A DNA stretch of 64,000 nucleotides from Coptis chinensis (taxonomy: Eukaryota; Streptophyta; Magnoliopsida; Ranunculales; Ranunculaceae), in contig JADFTS010000104.1 of assembly GCA_015680905.1 (NCBI GenBank), forward strand, positions 7,501-71,500, in the 5' to 3' direction. Shown here piece after piece: positions 58,080 to 64,000 of the stretch. The notes under the pieces are model-generated. The model saw nothing but the letters and a program-made list of their open reading frames with translations, searched no databases and was not told the DNA's origin. A program made the position numbers and the translations under genes. Positions within the stretch are counted from its first letter, which is position 1. Each line of letters opens with the position of its first letter.

Positions 58080-59091
58080 ATAATAATTTCTCATATTTCC
58101 CTAAACACCAAAAACACCGAACACCAAAAAACACCAAAAACATTTCAACCCAGATGCCTTCAACTAAGGTAACATATATTTAAGAGAACCTAAAAAATAT
58201 ATCAATGCTTGTCAAACATTCATTTAGATTCGCTTATACTCAAGTTTCTACAAGAAAACCAAGGTCTCATAAAATTTACACCAAAACAATAGTACTAGTA
58301 GCCTTAGCTCATTTGACCACCACACAGGTGCTGCAACACTTCGGAAGTTCAAATCCTTGAAATCTAGGCATATCCAAGGACTCACGACTTGGATGAAAAG
58401 AAGAAAGAAAAAGAAAGTAAATGTGCATAACATAAAAACAGACCCATAGAATCCAAATGGTAGTGCAAATTAGTGTCGATTTATAGCAAAAACACTGGGA
58501 CAATTCTAATTATGGTTCATAAATCAATAAAAGTTCTTCAGTTCAACCGTGCAAAATATGCACATTCATCTAGAAGGCCAACAAAATAGATGAACAGACG
58601 ATGTACTGTACGTTAAAAGCTTCACTCGCATAAATCAAATGTAAGTCTCTATCTACATAAATTGGACTTCACCACTCACCGAAACGAGACTTGAATGTGC
58701 CAAGAACCAGAAAATTTCTTTCAACAAGATAACTAAGAATGCAAATTTGGTCTAAAATGTAATGATAACAAGTATTAAGATAACAAGATTAAGATACTTG
58801 TGGACAACAAAGAATAAGATAACAAATAAATCCTAGGATACCTACAAGAGTTTCCCCTAAATTCAAAAACTTTTTTTTTTTATGATACCTACTCCTTTAA
58901 TTTAAGATTTTTTAGCGATGTAGTTCTCTCGTGAAGCTATAATAACTTCAGAAATAAGAAATTGGACACCGAAGTTATTTTGTAGGACATCATATGGAAT
59001 TAAAAGTACATATCTTAAGATACATCCTAAATGATGATACGAAGAAGAAAATCCGAGAATCACAATATATTCACATCCAAAATAGTTGTAC
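58080..59091. other. CACTA-2 interior, no gene recognised
   Basis: AT-rich sequence. The next clathrin exons expected on the minus strand are not readable here, so the captured segment seems to end near 59092. Confidence 0.5.
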
Positions 59092-61060
59092 CTTAAACAT
59101 TGCAAGCGTGTCGGGGAGTTGAAGGAGTCCCTCGGGATTCTCGCAAACAAGTTCAAGAACTTCCTTGTACTTTGTCCGAGAGAACAATCCTTGGAACCGT
59201 TAGACAACCCTGACGATGAAAAACGATGAAGAACATGTAAACCGTGATGCCCAAAGAAAATATATAGCATGTGACATACAACATTCATGACCATGATCAC
59301 TTTGAATCACTTATTCGGACGATTAAAATCATGGTTTCTTTGTTACTTTTGTGTTTTCTTATGAAATATCTAGTTGAACACTTAGCTAAAGTTTAAATTA
59401 AACGTGTGCTACCATTATAATACCTATATCATTTCTCCCATGTGAGAAGGTGGACACACTTCTCACAAATGATGCCAACGAAGTTCTACTTCTTAGCCAA
59501 AAAAAATTTGGTTGTACTTTAGACACTATATAAAGGTGCGCAAACCCTAGATTCTTGGATAATTAAAAATCATATACAAAGGCTACTCAAAGCGTATCCA
59601 CCTACCAACTTTTCAGCTCCAAGAAGATTTCCTCTTTTAGCAAGATTAACAGCAAGCTCCGTTGTTGTTTAGTCAGCTTGATCATCGATAACATCTTCCA
59701 ATTGCCTTTTATAGCATAACGGGTAAGCTTATAAAACATACTTGACCGCTGACAAAAGGCACAATTGTTGCCTCGTTAACAATGGCAAGTAACACCTGCC
59801 CTCGCCGATTAACAACATAGAATCCTCCTATTGATGATGCCTCTGATGTCAAAATTATAGGATATGGATGATTCGATTTCTGTAAAAGCTGCGGTAGCGA
59901 TCTCCAAATCGTAAACAAATAGAAGTCCAAGTTTTGTGATCACATATATCAAACCGCACTTGTGGGATATCTGCAAGAGAGAAACACTAACGATTTAATA
60001 ATTGCATCAAATACCAAAACCATGTACAAGAATTACCACTTAAAAAGTTACCTGCATTGCCATTTGGGAAGTCAACGAAAAATCTGGTGGGAAGAACGGA
60101 TCTACTTGTTTCTTTGTAAAAGCTGGTTTACACCGCCAATTAAATCAAGAATTGATCTGAGAAAAAGTAATCGGTGAAGGTTAGGAAATGGTGAAAAGGC
60201 GTAAGGCAAAATAAAAATTTCTACGGGGAGTAGTGATCATCGATCGCCTACAAAGGCGATCACGCTCTCTTCTCCAAATCTATCATTAGCAGTCCAGTTT
60301 TCCTCAATAAAAATCTTAGATAACACAATAACATTATACCCATTAGTTCAAAAATCTGCTATATCTTTGCAAAAAAATATATCTATATCAGTCTCTGTAA
60401 AATTAATACCAACATGAGTAGTAACATTTTTTTATCTTCTCAAAAGAATAATAACTGCATAACATAGGTTAGGCTAGCAAAGACCTAAGGAACACCCCAG
60501 AAATAATCACATACGCCAAAGCTAGTAAGGAACTACCCATAATTACATAATAAACGAGTCCAATTACAAATAACTATGATATTTTGACTCCATAAATAGA
60601 GTAACCCCCTTAACCAATCATACAAATTCTATTTGTCCTTCATCACAATATACAAAATTAAACAACACTCGAATCCTATTACAAATGAAACTATGAAATT
60701 TCACCTCCCTAAATAGAATAATTCCCCTTGACCAGTCATACAAAGTCTGCATCACAATCATTCTAAAAGCAAAAAGATGCGGAGTAGCATGACAGCCAAA
60801 GGTCAAATGCACCGTAAGAAAAGAAGTAGAACCATTTTGTTTTATAAACTCTCAAAAGAACATATTGAATGATAGGAAAAAAGTACAAGGTAGAAAGAGG
60901 TGCCCTAGTACATGTTAACCCAAATTTTAATGAGCGGAGAAAGATAAAGGACAAGTCTAAACAGACCTGGTTGAGCACCAAGTTCAATGACGGGCAATTT
61001 TGATGTGAGTTGTCCAGCATTACTAGTCTTTGAGGCAAAACAGATAAGAGTAGAAGGATT
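59092..61060 (-). pseudogene. Clathrin heavy chain fragment (N-terminal propeller to linker), five exons
   Basis: In native order on the minus strand: about 61058-60966 ([20 protein letters not shown]), about 60137-60052 (KPAFTKKQVDPFFPPDF), 59970-59744 ([17 protein letters not shown]; after one lost base [19 protein letters not shown]), about 59660-59603 (ELAVNLAKRGNLLGAEKL) and 59209-59092 (RFQGLFSRTKYKEVLELV). These follow the order of plant clathrin heavy chain, the coat protein of endocytic vesicles. Lesions: a degraded acceptor before exon 2, a frameshift in exon 3, and TAA at a Gln codon in the last exon. Introns are kept, so the copy is DNA-derived. Confidence 0.9.
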
Positions 61061-61263
61061 CTCATTTCACGGAACACGGTATGCGACAATGCAAGTCGAT
61101 TATGATTTTAAGCTCATATATTATCAAAACATTGGATTATATACAAACGAGAACCACACGACCTCAACATGAATCTAGATAGACAAATCTTTCTATAATT
61201 GCAGAAATAAAATCACATGACCCTCAAATGAGGTCAACTCAACATTGGTTCTACAACGCCATC

Positions 61264-61382
61264 GCAAGTTCAGCACTTCCTTGTACTTTTGTCCGAGAGA
61301 ACAATTCTTGGAACCGTTGGACAACCCGACGATGAAAACGATGAAGAACATGTAAACGATGAAGAACATGTAAACCGTTGGA
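61264..61382 (-). pseudogene. Second, displaced copy of a clathrin exon
   Basis: It matches 59147-59245, including adjoining intron text (GACGATGAAAACGATGAAGA), and reads VVQRFQELFSRTK before one inserted base shifts the frame. It lies upstream of the first clathrin exon, so it is out of order. A 21-bp intron word is further doubled at about 61336-61380. Confidence 0.85.
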
Positions 61383-61636
61383 CAATCTATCATTTTTATG
61401 AATTGTGCTAGTGAAAAACATTCACATCAAAGTTTCATATATGCCTAAGTTCCTACTAAAATCATTTATGAAACGGTACCTAATCAAATAGTACGTGCCT
61501 GGTTGAATACTATATGACTACTGATGAACTACTACACATGACTCAAAACTCTAACAGCAAAACAACAAAAGCTCAAGCTCATGACATGATACGCTTATGT
61601 AAATTAAATGCTAGCAGGTCTGTGATATCAACTCAC

Positions 61637-61930
61637 ACAAACTTTTCTAAGCTAGCTGGCGTATTGAGAACCTCTTGCCGGCAGACATCACACTTCTTGT
61701 TTCCTTTGATGCTGAACCACTTCAATACACACGCTTCATGCGTAAGCCTGAGATCACCCTTGCAACTGCACTCCATCTTAAATGTATTTCCTCCTTCACA
61801 CAATGAAATGAAGCGAGATCCCGCAAGCCGCTTCCTCTTACGGAATCTCTTTATCATCGGCTTCCATATCAACATGACAAAGATTATCGACTTGGCAATG
61901 GATGAGGTGCCCGAAGTTGTAAAAGAAAAC
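61637..61930 (-). pseudogene. RING-CH (RINGv) E3 ubiquitin ligase fragment
   Basis: The minus-strand frame keeps [18 protein letters not shown] then [23 protein letters not shown]. This gives the C-x-C, H-x2-C and C-x2-C ligands of the C4HC3 RING-CH domain. The first Cys pair (normally C-R-I-C) falls in a shifted stretch near 61830, and upstream EADDKEIP appears in another frame. RING-CH ligases are usually membrane proteins that ubiquitinate membrane cargo. Frameshift and lack of flanking exons mark it as a captured fragment. Confidence 0.85.
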
Positions 61931-61980
61931 AGAGAATCAGAGGGCGTCTAGACATTTCAACTAAGTAACAGATAAAAAGA

Positions 61981-62092
61981 TTTCATGAGGCTGGATCTTG
62001 AACACCAAAATTCTTTTCCTAAATAGAAGACAATGAGAAGGCTATCATTCAAAAATTTCATGAGGGTGGATCTTGAACACGAAAACTACCAA
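61981..62092. repeat. Direct repeat of about 35 bp
   Basis: The text TTTCATGAGG-C/G-TGGATCTTGAACAC occurs at about 61981 and 62057, 76 bp apart. Confidence 0.85.
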
Positions 62093-62099
62093 GAAGGAT

Positions 62100-63833
62100 C
62101 AAGGAACACAAATTTCTATTGTCTTCCGACCATTTTATCCATCATCTTTGCTCCACTTGGTAAAAGTACTCCGCCAATAGCCTAATATTTTCATAATATT
62201 TCTTCTCAAAAGAAATTTTGCTTTTGTGATTCAATTAACATGTTTTCACTGCTGATAAAGCTAGAGGATAAGAATTAATTAAAGGGTCAATTTTGGGTTG
62301 GGTTCAAAATGCCAATTTGTTTGGACTGGTTACTGTTCCTGCAAATCTTGGAGTTGGTTAAAGTGGTTATATAAATTCCCATTTTAGTACAGTACTTGCG
62401 CTTTTCTTCAAGTGTACTGATTCATGAATCATGAATACTTCTGGTCCACACCTAGCTAGGTACACTTCACACATGAATATCAATTTAATTATATTTAACT
62501 CTTATACATTGGACTATCAACTCTGTTTATCATCGCCTTCTTTGTCCCATATATGGGCCTGACATTTGAGTCTAGCAAGAATAGGGACTCTCACAATTTT
62601 CAGTTTGAATTACCAATAGAACAAAGGATTGTTAACTGCATCCCCACAGATTTGATAAACCTCCATTAGTGCACTAGTAATCAGCTCGATTATCCAAGTA
62701 GAATGTCGGAAACTATAAGGATTAGCACCCCGACCTTAGTTTCACGGTTCGTCCCTAAATGTAGAACATAGTTATGACTTAGGTGTACTATGAAAGGGCC
62801 AAACATCCAAGGACGGATGTGCCTAGAAGAGTTTTATGTGACCGGATCCTTACTACCAAATCACCGCGATCTCGTGATTTTGATCCGTATTTCTCGCATT
62901 AATGTGACCATAACTTGAATTAGATTTGACAAGGTTCACCATTTCATATGAATAATTAAACTTGTCCAACCTGGTGGACAAGATCTAGATTCTTTATTCT
63001 TCCACTTTATAGTAAAATATTTCACACAAATGAACGCTACTATACGGCTCCCATATCTTGCAAGTAACGTTGATGTCATTTGGACTTAGTAACTAGAGTG
63101 AGTGTGGACGAGTTTATACAAAAACAAGTACCCCCATCAAGTCGTGAGACAACATACTTTGTCCATCCAAGCACCCGACTCCAAATTAGCTATCTAGAGA
63201 TGTAGTTTACATCTATCCCTTTTTCACCTTTTCTAGTCTCCATCAAACAATGCAAGATCCACAAAATACATAAACCAAGAGGCTCCCTTTACGGCCTTAT
63301 GGGCAGAAGAGATCCTTCTTAATATACTAGGGGCCAATTAATCCCTCAGTCCCGAAAGGAATCCCAAGCACTGTCTATCCTGTCTTTCATATATTAATCA
63401 AAATTGGCCTTACTAGAGAAGTTGATATATAAACATATAGTTATATACCATAGCTCATTATAACTTTTAGCCAGCCCACAACTTATTCTACCCATCTTAC
63501 TGTCTCAAACTTAAAATGGGATCTAAATGAATGAACTTTAATCTTTTTTTAACCAGTGGACATTGAAGGATGATAATATGTGCTTCTGAAAACAGACCTA
63601 ATGATTTCACTTAAAAGACACATAAAACGACTATCAGATATTATCCTGATCCAGACATCCAGTTTGCTATAAAATTAAGATGTTGGCAAACATATACAAT
63701 GTTCTGCTGTTCTGCATAGACACATGTGTCTGCTATCGTTGGACACTATAGGCATGGTAGTAGATCAATTAAGATAGACAACTAATTTAGATCAGGAAGA
63801 GCTTGAATTTTGATGTAGAAGATAAATAAGAAC
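62100..63833. other. No gene recognised
   Basis: No convincing reading frame or splice-bounded piece was found on either strand. It separates the RING-CH and kinase fragments. Confidence 0.45.
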
Positions 63834-64000
63834 CTGAGGTTTGAGATCTGTGTATGAGATTGTTTTCACGAAGAATTAGCAGACCAGCAGCTGTAGAAGA
63901 AACAACCCAGTCATTTTGACATGAAACCAATCAAAGAACAATCCTAGAAACAAAGTTGAGTTTTCAATTGTAAGTGGGAAAATTTTACCTAACTGTAGCA
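63834..64000 (-). pseudogene. ATG1/ULK-like protein kinase fragment, off window edge
   Basis: Two minus-strand pieces are joined by a GT..AG intron. The first runs from the window edge to 63989 and ends ..LQL with a split codon. The second, 63890-63834, reads AAGLLILRENNLIHR and then, after a 2-base loss, the rest of the HRDLKPQ catalytic loop, ending at a donor. The AAGL..L.NNLIHRDLKPQ wording and the intron after KPQ fit plant ATG1-type autophagy kinases. The loss removes the catalytic Asp frame, so it is dead. Confidence 0.7.

Larger units (their letters stand above)
57711..64000. mobile_element. CACTA-2 left end with multi-gene cargo, open at window edge
   Basis: CACTACACCATAACAGGC starts at 57711 and is followed to about 58070 by many AACCGTTGC/GCAACGGTT words in both orientations, the subterminal layout of a CACTA element. 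Fragments of three host genes follow, all on the minus strand. No inverted right tip (GGTGTAGTG) occurs before 64000, so the right border lies outside or is lost. The assignment of all cargo to this element is therefore inference. Confidence 0.6.

Noticed and set aside
61514..61951. Plus-strand ORF of 145 codons
   Set aside because: It is antisense to the RING-CH fragment, and the plus-strand product has no domain.

Overview
The window is plant nuclear DNA, most likely from a eudicot. The evidence is intron-split genes with GT..AG borders, AT-rich intergenic DNA, a CYP87-type cytochrome P450, and plant-specific transposon families. I saw no rRNA, tRNA, CRISPR array or prokaryotic operon. Nearly everything is transposable-element sequence or gene debris carried or broken by it. 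No intact protein-coding gene is supported. All calls come from reading the sequence; no database search was run.

1-19.2 kb: minus-strand Ty3/gypsy retrotransposons of the Athila/Tat type. E1 (1-10417) keeps degraded gag, protease, reverse transcriptase, RNase H and integrase, a primer-binding site at 8925-8942 and an upstream LTR at 8945-10417. A relic of another retroelement (10418-13640) follows. E2 (14080-19241) has gag, protease and linker but no pol. 19.2-30.9 kb: a hAT-like element (19910-20816) inserted in an RNase H-like relic, a short Harbinger-type element (21356-23265) containing a solo LTR (21698-23119), a truncated host-gene remnant (24803-25270), a degenerate coding stretch, and a PIF/Harbinger element with a broken transposase and a divergent Myb/SANT-like partner.

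31.0-45.5 kb: a CYP87-like P450 pseudogene spread over 14.5 kb by two insertions. A CACTA element (31978-36750) sits in the last bases of exon 3 and carries the 3' part of a coiled-coil protein gene. A Helitron (36847-44347) sits in the following intron and carries a WRKY-gene exon. With both removed, exons 3 and 4 meet in the correct P450 frame. Other lesions (frameshift and stop in exon 2, frame loss at exon 5, no clear last exon) show the gene is dead.

45.5-57.7 kb: non-coding DNA, a cluster of unidentified minus-strand exon-like pieces beside a Helitron-like hairpin, and E3 (51000-56666), a sister copy of E2. 57.7-64 kb: a second CACTA left end (57711) with subterminal repeats, followed by minus-strand fragments of three unrelated host genes: clathrin heavy chain, a RING-CH E3 ligase, and an ATG1-like kinase that runs off the window.

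The most notable pattern is that three separate DNA transposons within about 32 kb carry pieces of at least five host genes, and two of them are nested in one P450.
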